Positions 25,243 to 33,722 of a DNA stretch of 64,000 nucleotides are shown piece by piece (the first letter of the stretch is position 1; each line of letters begins with the position of its first letter). The notes under the pieces are model-generated. The model was not told where the DNA came from. It did no database searches and saw only the letters and a list, made by a program, of their open reading frames with translations. Both the position numbers and the translations under genes were made by a program. The stretch covers positions 3,596,001 to 3,660,000 of the forward strand of contig NZ_CP082945.1 of the NCBI RefSeq assembly GCF_019933235.1, in the 5' to 3' direction. This DNA is from Streptomyces angustmyceticus. Its GTDB lineage: Bacteria > Actinomycetota > Actinomycetes > Streptomycetales > Streptomycetaceae.

Positions 25243-26550
25243 TCACTTGCGCTCGCGGGCCATCCCCACCGGGTCCTTCTTGAAGGCCCAGGTCATCTTG
25301 GGCTCCATGGCGAACCGGAAGATCCGCTGCACGGGCGGGGTGCACAGCACGGTGATGACGGTGCCCGCGATGAGCGTCAGCAGGACGGCGCCCCACGGGG
25401 TCTGCATCCAGTCCGCGTCGTACCAGCCCCAGAAGCGCGACCCCTTGGCGAGGAAGCCGTGCAGCAGGTAGCCGTAGAGGGTGCCCGCACCCAGCGCCGT
25501 GCACCACATCGTGCGCCCGGGAATCCAGGCGAAGAAGCAGGCCACCAGCACCAGCGAGCAGCCGAACATCGCCAGCGTCATCACCGCGCCGCTCCACCAC
25601 GGGGCGGCCAGTTCCTGCGCGGCGTCGCGGTGGTAGAACCACGCGGCGTTCATCCGCGGCGCCGCCCAGTACGCGAAGACCAGCGCGGCCGCGAAGACCG
25701 GTACGGCCAGGATGCGCGCCTTCTTACGGCGTACGAGCTTGAAGTGCTCCGGCCGCAGCGACAGCCCGATCACGAAGAACGGCAGGAACTGCAGCACCCG
25801 CTGGAGGTCCAGGTCGTCGCCGATGTCCGGGGAGACGGACGCGAGCACGGCGATGGCCAGGGCCAGCGGCACCGGCCAGCGCACGATCTTCCACAGCGGG
25901 GTGGTCAGCCGCCAGATGAACAGCGCGGCCAGGAACCAGGTCAGATACCAGGGATCCATCAGGCTGATCGGATAACCCGGATCGTCGTCCGCCCACCGCT
26001 TGAAGAGCGTGTACGCGACTTCGAAGAGGATGTAGGGAACGGCGACCCCGGTAATCAGCCGCTGCAGCCGGTCCTTGCGCATATCGAAGCTGCGCGAGAA
26101 ATAGCCGGAGATGATGATGAAGGCCGGCATATGGAAGGCGTACACGGTGATGTAGAGCGCCGCTGCCGCGCGGCTGCCGTCGCGCAGCGGCTCCCAGGAG
26201 TGGCCCATCGCCACGAACACGATGGCCAGGTACTTCGCATTGTCGAAGAACGCGTCGCGCGGCTTCGCCTTGGCATCCGTCGCGGCGGCCTTCTTGGCGC
26301 GGTCCGCGCCCCGGCCCTTGGCATGGCCGGGAGCCCCGCCGCGCGAAGTGCCGTGCGGGGACGTCGGCTGACGGTCCGTCGGCGATCCGGAGGCGGTCGC
26401 CGTGGCGGTCGCCGCCGTCGCCGGCGCCATGGTCGCGGTCGCGGCGCCGGCCCCGGCCGCGCCGGCCGGGCTCAGCTCATCGTGCGGCATCCGCCGTGGC
26501 GGGGGAAGCGGCACCCGCCGTTCGCCGTATGCCGGAAAGTCGTTTTTCAA
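25243..26550 (-). CDS. Acyltransferase family 3-type membrane protein (OpgC/fucose 4-O-acetylase-like)
   Basis: The 435-aa protein has a disordered Ala/Thr/Lys-rich N-terminal segment (about 100 aa) and then a multi-helix membrane acyltransferase domain opening with DNAKYLAIVFVAMGHSWEPL. FHMPAFIIISGYFSR and about ten hydrophobic helices follow. Such enzymes O-acylate extracellular polysaccharides. TTG 26550 is chosen because GGGAGG lies 5 nt upstream; ATG 26490 is the alternative. The 5' flank 26551-26852 has no further gene. Confidence 0.85.
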   Translation of the reverse strand: MKNDFPAYGERRVPLPPPRRMPHDELSPAGAAGAGAATATMAPATAATATATASGSPTDRQPTSPHGTSRGGAPGHAKGRGADRAKKAAATDAKAKPRDAFFDNAKYLAIVFVAMGHSWEPLRDGSRAAAALYITVYAFHMPAFIIISGYFSRSFDMRKDRLQRLITGVAVPYILFEVAYTLFKRWADDDPGYPISLMDPWYLTWFLAALFIWRLTTPLWKIVRWPVPLALAIAVLASVSPDIGDDLDLQRVLQFLPFFVIGLSLRPEHFKLVRRKKARILAVPVFAAALVFAYWAAPRMNAAWFYHRDAAQELAAPWWSGAVMTLAMFGCSLVLVACFFAWIPGRTMWCTALGAGTLYGYLLHGFLAKGSRFWGWYDADWMQTPWGAVLLTLIAGTVITVLCTPPVQRIFRFAMEPKMTWAFKKDPVGMARERK

Positions 26551-26852
26551 GGAGCCTCCCGGAACGTTCCCAGAGGAGGAGCTGGACGCTGGCCCGCACC
26601 GGGCCGCAAATCGGAACCCAAAAGCCAAATCCTGCGTCTTAGTTCTTTTACGGGGAGTGTGGCGGCGTCGAACATCCCAGGCACCTTAGCCCCGCGGCGG
26701 GAATCACGTAAATCCCCGTCTGCGGCGGCCACACGCGACGCATCCGCCCTCCACAGCTCCTTCACGCACCGTGGACGGCCGCGCGGCCCGGATCACGGTC
26801 CGGCGCCCCGCGGGATACGGACAATGCCCCTCGAATCCCCGACCCCTGCCCG

Positions 26853-27737
26853 CTATTCAATAACACCTTCGACCCCTCGGGCGCGCACCGACCGCGCGCT
26901 GGTGTTCTTCGCCACGTCCCACACGTAGACCTGCAGCGGGCGCCCGTGCGGTCCGCGCAGCCGGTGCACGGTCGCCAGCCAGCGTGAACTGATCGCGGAC
27001 GCACGGGGGTTGATCTGGTCGGCGAACCGCGCGTAGCGGACCAGGTCGTCCGGGCCCGGCGCTCCGAGGATCCCCGTACGGACCTGCGGTGCCGCCGCGT
27101 GCACGGCCTTGACGCACGGCACGGAGAAGCTCTGGACCACCAGCCGGCTGCGGACATGGGCCCGGTCCAGCCAGCCCCGCACCCGCAGTTCGCGCAGGAC
27201 CTGCGCCTCGATGCCCGGGTACTTCTCCGGGGCCTTGATCTCCAGCAGCAGGCGCTGCCCGTTGCGGTCGAGGCGGCGCAGATAGGCGGCGAGCGTCGGC
27301 ACCCGCTCCCCGGCGAACCGCTTGCCGAACCAGCTGCCGGCGTCCAGCCGCGCGATCTCGGCGGCCGTGAAGTCCCCCACCCGCCACGGCGCCCGCCCGG
27401 GAAACACCTTCCGGGCGTCGGTGGTCCGCTCCAGCGTGGCGTCGTGCAGCACCACCAGCCGGCCGTCCTTGCTGCGCTGCACGTCGTTCTCCACCCATAT
27501 GAGCCCGCGGCGGTGGGCGGCGTCCACGGCGGCGAGGGTGTTCTCGGGTGCGTAGCGCGAGGCACCGCGGTGGGCGATCACCAGCGTCGCGGCGGTACCG
27601 GGGCCGGCCCGCGTCCCGCTGCTCACGGCGACATCCGCGTACTCCTCGGGGCCGGACGCCATCGCGGACGACACCACCGCGGCCGTCACCAGGTAGGCGA
27701 CCCCGACGGCGGGTATCCGCAGCGATCTCCTGAGCAT
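26853..27737 (-). CDS. Secreted glycerophosphodiester phosphodiesterase
   Basis: The 294-aa protein begins with a signal-peptide or membrane anchor (RSLRIPAVGVAYLVTAAVVS). The GDPD TIM-barrel follows: VIAHRGASRYAPENT (His56), WVENDVQRSKDGRLVVLHDA, FGKRFAGERVPTL and LLLEIKAPEKYPG. It hydrolyses glycerophosphodiesters to glycerol-3-phosphate and an alcohol outside the cytoplasm. The C-terminus ends abruptly at GVEGVIE, where most relatives continue a few residues (VITDYP-like). The distal tip may therefore be slightly truncated. Confidence 0.88.
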   Translation of the reverse strand: MLRRSLRIPAVGVAYLVTAAVVSSAMASGPEEYADVAVSSGTRAGPGTAATLVIAHRGASRYAPENTLAAVDAAHRRGLIWVENDVQRSKDGRLVVLHDATLERTTDARKVFPGRAPWRVGDFTAAEIARLDAGSWFGKRFAGERVPTLAAYLRRLDRNGQRLLLEIKAPEKYPGIEAQVLRELRVRGWLDRAHVRSRLVVQSFSVPCVKAVHAAAPQVRTGILGAPGPDDLVRYARFADQINPRASAISSRWLATVHRLRGPHGRPLQVYVWDVAKNTSARSVRARGVEGVIE

Positions 27738-28059
27738 CCGGCAGCCTCCTGGTCCGCGCAGCCGCGGACGGCCCCGTCCGCGTCAGTTCGCCCCCTTGAG
27801 GCCCTTCCTCCCGTCCAGGAATGCAGCTTTCTCCTCAACATGCCCGCACCGCCCGGCGGCCGCCACGCGAGAATCCGCGCCGGCGCGGTGGCCCGGTCGC
27901 GGCGTCGACCGCGTTTCCCCAGGTCAGCGGGGTCGGGTGGGCGGTCGGAGGGGGCGTCCGGCTGCCCTCTTGGAGGGGCCTCCATCCGTGCGTACGCGGG
28001 CCGGCCGTAGGTACGCACCCGTCCCCGTCCCGCCCCGTCCGCCCCCGTATGTAGATCAC

Positions 28060-28087
28060 GTAACAGCCGCCGATGGACGGCTGTTAC
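28060..28087. promoter_or_regulatory. 10-bp inverted repeat upstream of the exported-protein/TCS operon
   Basis: GTAACAGCCG (28060-28069) pairs perfectly with CGGCTGTTAC (28078-28087), loop 8 nt. It lies about 78 bp before the start of the gene at 28165, the first of four co-directional genes. It could be an operator, for example for the encoded response regulator, or a 5' UTR hairpin. The rest of 27738-28164 has no gene. Confidence 0.5.
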
Positions 28088-28164
28088 ACGGCTGACAGGC
28101 CACCGAGAAGCGCCGCTCATAGCTTCTGACGCGCCGAACGATCCCGATCAACGGAGCGAGAGCC

Positions 28165-28665
28165 ATGAACCGCACCACGAACCCGACCCGGCGCCACAGG
28201 ACGGCGATAGCCACCGCGCTGGCCTGCGCCGCCGCCCTCGGCACCCTCGCCACCGCCCACGCCGCGAACGCCGCGGCCCCCTCGGCGCACACCGCGCACC
28301 AGGCGCGTGCCGCCCACACCGCCGCCACCCCCTACGTCATCAACCACTACGGCGAGGAGAACGCGGACAAGGGCCGCGCCGAGCGCCGCCCCGCGCACCT
28401 GGTGCTCTCCGAGTTCACCTCGGCCGGGGACCTCCACTGGAAGCAGTGGGGCGCGAAGAAGGCCGTCGCCACCGGCGAGGTCACCGGCAACTGGTGCCTC
28501 GACACCTGCCTCGACAAGCCGCTGAAGGCCACCCTCACGCTGTCCGCCCCCAAGGCCGTGCACGGCAGGAAGGTCTTCTCGTCCTTCACCCTGAAGCTGG
28601 CCGGCGGTTCCGGTAAGTACGATGCCGAGGACCTCCAGGGCAAGCGACCGCTCGCCACCGGCTGA
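28165..28665 (+). CDS. Secreted protein, paralogue of the adjacent lipoprotein
   Basis: The 166-aa protein has a long signal peptide (to about AHAANA/AAP) and a mature domain with LVLSEFTSAGDLHWKQWGAK, KAVATGEVTGNWCLDTCLDK and a lysine-rich C-terminal half. The next gene repeats the same core, EF(S/T)S..L.W..WG..KAVATG.V.G.WC...C, including both cysteines. The function is unknown. It starts a four-gene operon ending in a two-component system, so it may be a sensor accessory or a regulated product (inference). Confidence 0.7.
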   Translation: MNRTTNPTRRHRTAIATALACAAALGTLATAHAANAAAPSAHTAHQARAAHTAATPYVINHYGEENADKGRAERRPAHLVLSEFTSAGDLHWKQWGAKKAVATGEVTGNWCLDTCLDKPLKATLTLSAPKAVHGRKVFSSFTLKLAGGSGKYDAEDLQGKRPLATG

Positions 28666-28680
28666 CGGAGAAGGCCCCCG

Positions 28681-29127
28681 ATGAACAAGCCCGCGGCCGT
28701 CGCCGCCGCCCTCGCGCTGGTGCTGACGGCCGCGGGCCTCACCGGGTGCGGCGCCCCCGAGAAGCCCCACGTCGAGGGGCCGGCGCCCGGCCCCGGCCAG
28801 GTCTCCGGACCGGTCTATCTCTCCGACACCCTGGGCCATCCGCTGACCCGCCCCACGCAGTTCGCCGTCACCGAGTTCTCCTCGGTCTACCGGCTGAGCT
28901 GGCGCTCGTGGGGCAGGCCGAAGGCCGTCGCCACCGGGCGGGTGCGGGGCATGTGGTGCATCCCCCACTGCCCGGCGAAGGGGTACCCGGCCACCATCGA
29001 GGTCGGCCGCCTGCAGCGCCGTGAGAACGTCTCGTACTACACCCACGCCGTCGTACGGTCCCCGCACCGCCTCCCCGAGGCGGCGGCCGAACTGGGCGAC
29101 ATCCACCTCCCCCTTCCCGAGCCCTAG
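28681..29127 (+). CDS. Lipoprotein, paralogue of the preceding secreted protein
   Basis: The 148-aa protein has a lipoprotein signal with lipobox LTGC (Cys about 23). The mature region VTEFSSVYRLSWRSWGRPKA, VATGRVRGMWCIPHCPAKGY matches the upstream protein, both cysteines included. It begins 15 nt after that gene and ends 11 nt before the response regulator. By analogy with the cseA lipoprotein next to cseBC it may modulate the neighbouring sensor kinase (inference). Confidence 0.72.
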   Translation: MNKPAAVAAALALVLTAAGLTGCGAPEKPHVEGPAPGPGQVSGPVYLSDTLGHPLTRPTQFAVTEFSSVYRLSWRSWGRPKAVATGRVRGMWCIPHCPAKGYPATIEVGRLQRRENVSYYTHAVVRSPHRLPEAAAELGDIHLPLPEP

Positions 29128-29138
29128 GAACGCAAGCG

Positions 29139-29816
29139 ATGACCGATGTGCTGCTGGTGGAGGACGATCCCCTGCTGCGGGAGGCGACCCAACTGTCCCT
29201 GGAGCGCTACGGGTACCAGGTGCGCACGGCCGCCGACGGGCATGCCGGGCTGGCGCGGTTCCGGGAGTGCGCGCCCGATGTCGCGCTGCTCGACGTGATG
29301 CTGCCGCGGCTCGACGGGGTCAGCGTGGTGCGCCGCATACGGGAGGTGAGCCGGCTGCCGGTGCTGATGCTCTCCGCCCGCACCGACCCGGTGGACGTGG
29401 TCCTCGGTCTCGAGGCGGGGGCCGACGACTACCTCACCAAGCCGTATGACATACCGGTGCTCGTCGCCCGGATACGTGCCGCGCTGCGCCGCACCACGGA
29501 CTTCGCCGAGCCGGTCGCGTACGAGGCGGAGACGCTGCTGCGGTTCGGCGATCTCACGGTGGACACCGCCTCCATGGACATCCACCGGTCCGGGCGGCTG
29601 CTGGAACTCACGCCCACCGAGCGCAGATTGGTGCTCGAATTCGCGGCCGAGCCCGGTGTGGTGCTGTCGCGGACCACGCTGCTGGAGCGGGTGTGGGACT
29701 ACGCGTGCGGCGGCGATCCCCGGGTCGTCGACGTCCATGTGCAGCGGCTGCGCGCCAAGATCGGCCACGGCCGGATCGTGACCGTCCGCGGCTTCGGCTA
29801 CAAGCTCGCCCTCTGA
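29139..29816 (+). CDS. OmpR/PhoB-type response regulator
   Basis: The 225-aa protein has a receiver domain with acidic pocket (VEDD, residues 7-10), phospho-acceptor Asp52 (LLDVMLPRLDG), Thr/Ser switch (MLSART) and Lys101 (YLTKPYD). A winged-helix effector domain follows (ELTPTERRLVLEFAAEPGVV, VDVHVQRLRAKIG, TVRGFGYKL). It is transcribed with the sensor kinase 5 nt downstream and probably controls this operon and others. Confidence 0.93.
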   Translation: MTDVLLVEDDPLLREATQLSLERYGYQVRTAADGHAGLARFRECAPDVALLDVMLPRLDGVSVVRRIREVSRLPVLMLSARTDPVDVVLGLEAGADDYLTKPYDIPVLVARIRAALRRTTDFAEPVAYEAETLLRFGDLTVDTASMDIHRSGRLLELTPTERRLVLEFAAEPGVVLSRTTLLERVWDYACGGDPRVVDVHVQRLRAKIGHGRIVTVRGFGYKLAL

Positions 29817-29821
29817 CCGCC

Positions 29822-31030
29822 ATGGGGCTGCGCACCAAGACCGCCCTGGTCATCGCCGGCACGGCCGCGATCGTCGCCACCCTCATCGGACTGCTGGTGC
29901 ACCAGCTCACCGGGGAGGACCAGCGGCGGAACGCGGCCCGCGCGGCCGACGCCCGGCTCGTCGAGGCGGTCGGCGACTACGCCGCAGGCACCGACGGCGG
30001 CGCCCTGGTCAACCCGCCGGACCTGCCGGCGGCCCTGCGCCGGACCGTCACCGGCCGTCCCGTGCGGGCCACCTTCCTGCAGCGCGACGGCGGTTCCGGG
30101 GCGCCGGTGCTGTGGGCCGCCACCCGCAGCGGCCACGACGTCCTCGCCGTGCGGCGCTCCTACGCTCCGCAGGCCCGCGCGCTCGCCGACCTCGACCGGG
30201 TGCTGCTGGGCTCCGGCGCGTCCGTGACGGCGCTCGGCTGTGTGCTGGGCGTGGTCGCGGCGGCCGGCGTGGGACGGCGGATCGCCGCGTCCGCGGACAC
30301 GGCGCAGCGGATCGCGGACGGCGATCTGACGGACCGGGTCCGCCCGCGGGGCACGGACGAGATCGCCCGGCTCGGCGCCGCCGTCAACACCATGGCCGAC
30401 GCGCTCAGCGCCCGGCTGGAGGCCGAACGGCAGGTCACCGCCGATATCGCCCATGAGCTGCGCACGCCGGTGGCGGGGCTGGTGACCGCCGTCGGGCTGC
30501 TGCCGCCGGGGCGCCCGGCCGAGCTGGTCAGCGGGGGCGTGGACACCCTGCGCAGCCTGGTGGAGAACGTCCTGGAGGTGGCGCGGCTCGATGTGCCGGG
30601 CGTCGAGCTGGCCCAGTGCGAGGAGATCCGCACGGGCGCGCTGGCGCACCGGGCGGCCGCGTCGGCGGGCGGGGACGTCGAGGTGGTGGTGCGCCGCGAG
30701 GTGGCCGTGACGACCGACCCGCGCCGGGTCGAGCGCGTCCTGGCCAACCTGATCACCAACGCCCGGCTCCACGGCGCCCCGCCCGTCACGCTGGAGGTCG
30801 ACGGGGCCGCCCTGCGCGTCCGCGACCACGGCCCCGGCTTCCCGGCCGAACTCCTCAGCCACGGCCCCCGGCGGTTCCGCACCGGCGCCCGCGAACGCGG
30901 CGCCGGCATCGGCCTGGGCCTCACCATCGTCAGCGGCCAGGCGCGGGTGCTGGACGCCAGGGTGACGTACGAGAACCCGGCGGACGGCGGGGCGGCGGCG
31001 GTCGTGGACCTGGCTCCCGGGAGCCCGTAG
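29822..31030 (+). CDS. Sensor histidine kinase
   Basis: The 402-aa membrane kinase has TM1 (about 8-26), an extracytoplasmic sensor of about 100 aa, TM2 (about 130-150) and a HAMP domain (RRIAASADTAQRIADGDLTD). Its DHp helix carries His211 (TADIAHELRTPVAG) and its catalytic domain has N-box NLITNARLHG (309-318), DHGPGF (335-340) and GAGIGLGLTI (360-369). ATG 29822 follows the response-regulator stop closely. The signal is unknown; the exported paralogues upstream are candidates to modulate it. Confidence 0.9.
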   Translation: MGLRTKTALVIAGTAAIVATLIGLLVHQLTGEDQRRNAARAADARLVEAVGDYAAGTDGGALVNPPDLPAALRRTVTGRPVRATFLQRDGGSGAPVLWAATRSGHDVLAVRRSYAPQARALADLDRVLLGSGASVTALGCVLGVVAAAGVGRRIAASADTAQRIADGDLTDRVRPRGTDEIARLGAAVNTMADALSARLEAERQVTADIAHELRTPVAGLVTAVGLLPPGRPAELVSGGVDTLRSLVENVLEVARLDVPGVELAQCEEIRTGALAHRAAASAGGDVEVVVRREVAVTTDPRRVERVLANLITNARLHGAPPVTLEVDGAALRVRDHGPGFPAELLSHGPRRFRTGARERGAGIGLGLTIVSGQARVLDARVTYENPADGGAAAVVDLAPGSP

Positions 31031-31106
31031 GCGGCCGTGAGGGTGTCGGGGGCGCGAGGGATTTCCCGGAAAAGCGTATGGCGCCTCCCTTTTCCAACGC
31101 CCCTGG

Positions 31107-31137
31107 GCGTCCTCCGCAATGGCTTTGCGGAGGACGC
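31107..31137. terminator. Terminator between the kinase and tRNA-Cys genes
   Basis: GCGTCCTCCGCAA (31107-31119) pairs perfectly with TTGCGGAGGACGC (31125-31137), loop 5 nt. It lies 14 nt beyond the tRNA-Cys 3' end on the minus strand and after the kinase stop on the plus strand. Confidence 0.85.
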
Positions 31138-31151
31138 ACAGGGACTTATCG

Positions 31152-31223
31152 AGGCCGCGACCGGATTCGAACCGATGTAAATCGCTTTGCAGGCGATCCC
31201 CTCAACCACTCGGGCACACGGCC
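31152..31223 (-). tRNA. tRNA-Cys (anticodon GCA)
   Basis: Cloverleaf read on the minus strand, 72 nt: acceptor GGCCGTG/CGCGGCC (one U-G pair), D-arm CCC...GGG, anticodon stem ATCGC/GCGAT with loop CTGCAAA (GCA), T-arm ATCGG TTCGAAT CCGGT, and discriminator U, which is the hallmark of tRNA-Cys. CCA is not encoded. The A/U-rich anticodon stem and overall sequence differ from the usual Streptomyces tRNA-Cys (GGTGGAGTGGCCGAGAGG... as I recall it). It is solitary and sits directly before a locus containing a CysRS gene. Confidence 0.92.
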
Positions 31224-31654
31224 ACCACAGGCAGCACGAAACAAGGAGCATGGAACGTTGCAGGCACTCCAGATTTCCGGAATGCAGGATTCCGCCTTTC
31301 GGCTTCCCCTGCGGTGCCGCCGAAATACTGCCGCAATACTAGCGAGAGCATGTTCCGTTCCGTCAACAGCCGTCCGGATGGCGAACAAGAGGAAGACGGA
31401 AACCGGCCGCCCCGCAGGATTCCCGAGACGGGGTGTCCGGCCACATAAACCGCCTCGACCTGCGGTTACCGATAGGTGTAGCCGACATCCGGCCACAACG
31501 ATCTCCTTGCCCTTGCGATTTCCGGAGCGCCGCTGGTACTTCTTTGGCACGCGCTGACGACGCAACGTCAATTCATCTCGTAGCTGGCTTCTGTGCGCGC
31601 ATGGGGGGAGCGTCCGCAGGGGGGCGAGCCAGCAGGCGACTCCCGTACTCCCAG

Positions 31655-31693
31655 ATGTGCGCGGCTACTTCTTCAGGCACCTGTGGGGGTTAG
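31655..31693 (+). CDS. Possible Cys-containing leader peptide (12 aa)
   Basis: The reading ATG TGC GCG ... TGT GGG GGT TAG encodes MCAATSSGTCGG and ends 2 nt before the ATG of the next gene. Two of twelve codons are Cys. There is no clear ribosome binding site, so it would be leaderless or weakly translated. Cys-codon leader ORFs act as cysteine-responsive attenuators in mycobacteria. The remaining gap 31224-31654 is A/T-richer and probably holds the operon promoter; I see no other gene there. Confidence 0.3.
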   Translation: MCAATSSGTCGG

Positions 31694-31695
31694 TC

Positions 31696-32934
31696 ATGAC
31701 CGCGTTAACTCATTCATGGTTCAAGGACATCGACCTGAAGCGCCTCGCCGAACAGGCGGGAACTCCGGTCTTCGTCTACAGCGAAGCGCAGTTCCGGAAG
31801 AACCTCGGCCGGGTCAAGGACGCCGCCGCGGCGGCCGGCCTCGGCGAAAGGGTGGAGCTGTACATCCCGTTCTTCCCCAACTCGAATCCGCATGTCCTGG
31901 AACCGCTGAAGGACGTCGACGGCGTGGGCATCCTCGTCCAGCTGCCGAGCGAGTACCGCATCCTGCGCGAGTTCGGGTTCGAGAAGTTCATCGTCTCCCC
32001 GGGACACGTCTCCGACCGCGAGATCGCCTTCTGGGACGAGACCGGGCACCCGACGTTCCTGGCGAGCCTCGACGAGGTCGCCTACTCGCTGCGCACCGAC
32101 GCCCCGACGATCAGCGTCCGGATCGACAGCCTCGACTCCGGCAAGCCCGGCATCAAGTACGGGGAGCTGGGACAGCTCGCGGCCCTGCTCAAGGAGTACG
32201 AGCGCGACCTCGAGGGCCTGGAGGTCTACTGCGGCAGCGGCAACTCCCTCGAAGAGATGGTCGGCATCGTCGAGCAGGTCTTCAGCATCTACCTGGAGCA
32301 CTTCCCCACCGCCCGGTCGATCAACTTCGCCGGCGGCCACGGCTTCGACTACGACGCCTGGACCGAGTCGGAGAAGCACTTCGACTGGCACGAGTACTTC
32401 CGGCGGATCGCGCAGTCCGCGGCCCGCATGGAGATACCCGAGGACGTCACGTTCCTCTTCGAGCCGGCCCGCGACGTGCTGGCCGACACCGGGGCGCTGC
32501 TGCTGGACATCGAACGCGGCGTCATCACCACGCCCGTCTCCAGCATCCTGGTCACCAACGGCTGCCGGATGCTGATGCCGTCGGCCCAGCTCCGGGACCG
32601 CAACCACAACGTGGCCTTCCTGGACTCCGCGATGCGGGAGATCACCGGTGGGGCCACCACGAGCGCCGCGGTGCGCGGGCGCACCATTCTGCGCAACGAC
32701 TACATCCTCCCCGGTGACGTCCAGGTGCCCGAGGGCGTCGGCGCCGGCTGCCACCTGGTGATCCTCGACGTGGGGGCCTACTGCGCCACCCAGCACATGG
32801 AGTTCCTGAACGTCCCGCCGGCCGCCGAGGTGCTGATCGCCGCCGACGGGACCATGAACCTGGTCACCTCGGCCGGCGGCGAACTCGACAAGTGGCGCCA
32901 CCTCCTGACCGAGAAGACGCCGGTCAAGCAGTAG
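31696..32934 (+). CDS. Fold-type III (DAP/ornithine decarboxylase-like) protein lacking the PLP lysine
   Basis: The 412-aa protein has the alanine-racemase-like barrel plus C-terminal beta domain of diaminopimelate/ornithine decarboxylases: AEQAGTPVFVYSEAQFR, a middle HGFDYD, FEPARDVLADTGALLLDI and the end LVILDVGAYCATQHMEFLN. The PLP lysine of the family sits in YAVKANSNP; here the same place reads YIPFFPNSNP (about 56-65) with no Lys. The CESGD-type cysteine is also missing. It is either a non-PLP derivative, a pseudo-enzyme or a novel chemistry. GGGGG precedes ATG 31696; GTG 31657 is a weaker alternative. First gene of the cluster. Confidence 0.8.
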   Translation: MTALTHSWFKDIDLKRLAEQAGTPVFVYSEAQFRKNLGRVKDAAAAAGLGERVELYIPFFPNSNPHVLEPLKDVDGVGILVQLPSEYRILREFGFEKFIVSPGHVSDREIAFWDETGHPTFLASLDEVAYSLRTDAPTISVRIDSLDSGKPGIKYGELGQLAALLKEYERDLEGLEVYCGSGNSLEEMVGIVEQVFSIYLEHFPTARSINFAGGHGFDYDAWTESEKHFDWHEYFRRIAQSAARMEIPEDVTFLFEPARDVLADTGALLLDIERGVITTPVSSILVTNGCRMLMPSAQLRDRNHNVAFLDSAMREITGGATTSAAVRGRTILRNDYILPGDVQVPEGVGAGCHLVILDVGAYCATQHMEFLNVPPAAEVLIAADGTMNLVTSAGGELDKWRHLLTEKTPVKQ

Positions 32935-33080
32935 TCGCCCGGCGACGGCACGCGGCGTGGGCCTCCCGCGCACGCCGCGGTGCCGCGCCCCCTGACGCGC
33001 GGCCCTCACCGCGCCCCTCCGTTCCCGCCGCTCCACTCCACCGCCGCGCCGGCCGCCCGCCGCCGCCCAAGGAGAAAACG

Positions 33081-33722
33081 ATGTCCGCGCAGATCGCCGA
33101 GACCGGTGAACCGGCACAGACCGCCGCACCGCAGGCCCCCGAGACCGTCCCGTTCGACCTGTTCCGCACCTGGCTCGACGAAGCCGGCGCCGCCGAGGTC
33201 AACGACCCCAACGCCATGGCGCTCGCCACGGCCGACGCGGACGGGCTGCCCGACGTCCGCATGGTGCTGCTCAAGGACCACGGCCCCGAGGGCTTCGTCT
33301 TCTTCACCAACAGCCGCTCCGGCAAGGGCGCCCAGCTCGGCGCCAACATGCAGGCGTCCGCGGTGCTCCACTGGAAGACCCTGCGCCGGCAGGTGCGCTT
33401 CCGCGGACCGGTCGAAGGCGTCACGGACGCGGAGGCCGACACCTACTTCGCCTCCCGCGCCCGGGACAGCCGCATCGGCGCCTGGGCCAGTCAGCAGTCC
33501 CGGCCGCTCTCCGGCCGCGCCGAACTCGACGCGGCCGTACGGCGGGAGACCGCCCGCTTCGAGGGCGAAGAGGTGCCCCGGCCCCCGCACTGGACCGGCT
33601 ACCGCATCCGCCCGGTCTACGTCGAGTTCTGGTCGGACCGGCCGTTTCGCCTGCATGAGCGGCTCGTTTTCAGCAGGGAGAAGCCCGACGGCCCCTGGGA
33701 CCGCGGCCACCGCTACCCGTGA
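33081..33722 (+). CDS. Pyridoxamine 5'-phosphate oxidase (PdxH-like)
   Basis: The 213-aa protein follows PdxH closely after a disordered about 22-aa N-terminus: FDLFRTWLDEAGAAEVNDPN, MALATADADGLPDVRMVLLK, FVFFTNSRSGKGAQLGANMQ, RIGAWASQQSRPLSGRAELD, VPRPPHWTGYRIRPVYVEFW and FRLHERLVFSRE. FMN-dependent PdxH makes PLP from PMP/PNP. Relatives such as PhzG oxidise other substrates, so a tailoring role is possible. AGGAGA precedes ATG 33081. Confidence 0.85.
   Translation: MSAQIAETGEPAQTAAPQAPETVPFDLFRTWLDEAGAAEVNDPNAMALATADADGLPDVRMVLLKDHGPEGFVFFTNSRSGKGAQLGANMQASAVLHWKTLRRQVRFRGPVEGVTDAEADTYFASRARDSRIGAWASQQSRPLSGRAELDAAVRRETARFEGEEVPRPPHWTGYRIRPVYVEFWSDRPFRLHERLVFSREKPDGPWDRGHRYP

Noticed and set aside
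31224..31654. T-box riboswitch upstream of the Cys-themed operon
   Set aside because: I could not find a specifier loop or the T-box/antiterminator bulge; only the small Cys-codon ORF stands out.
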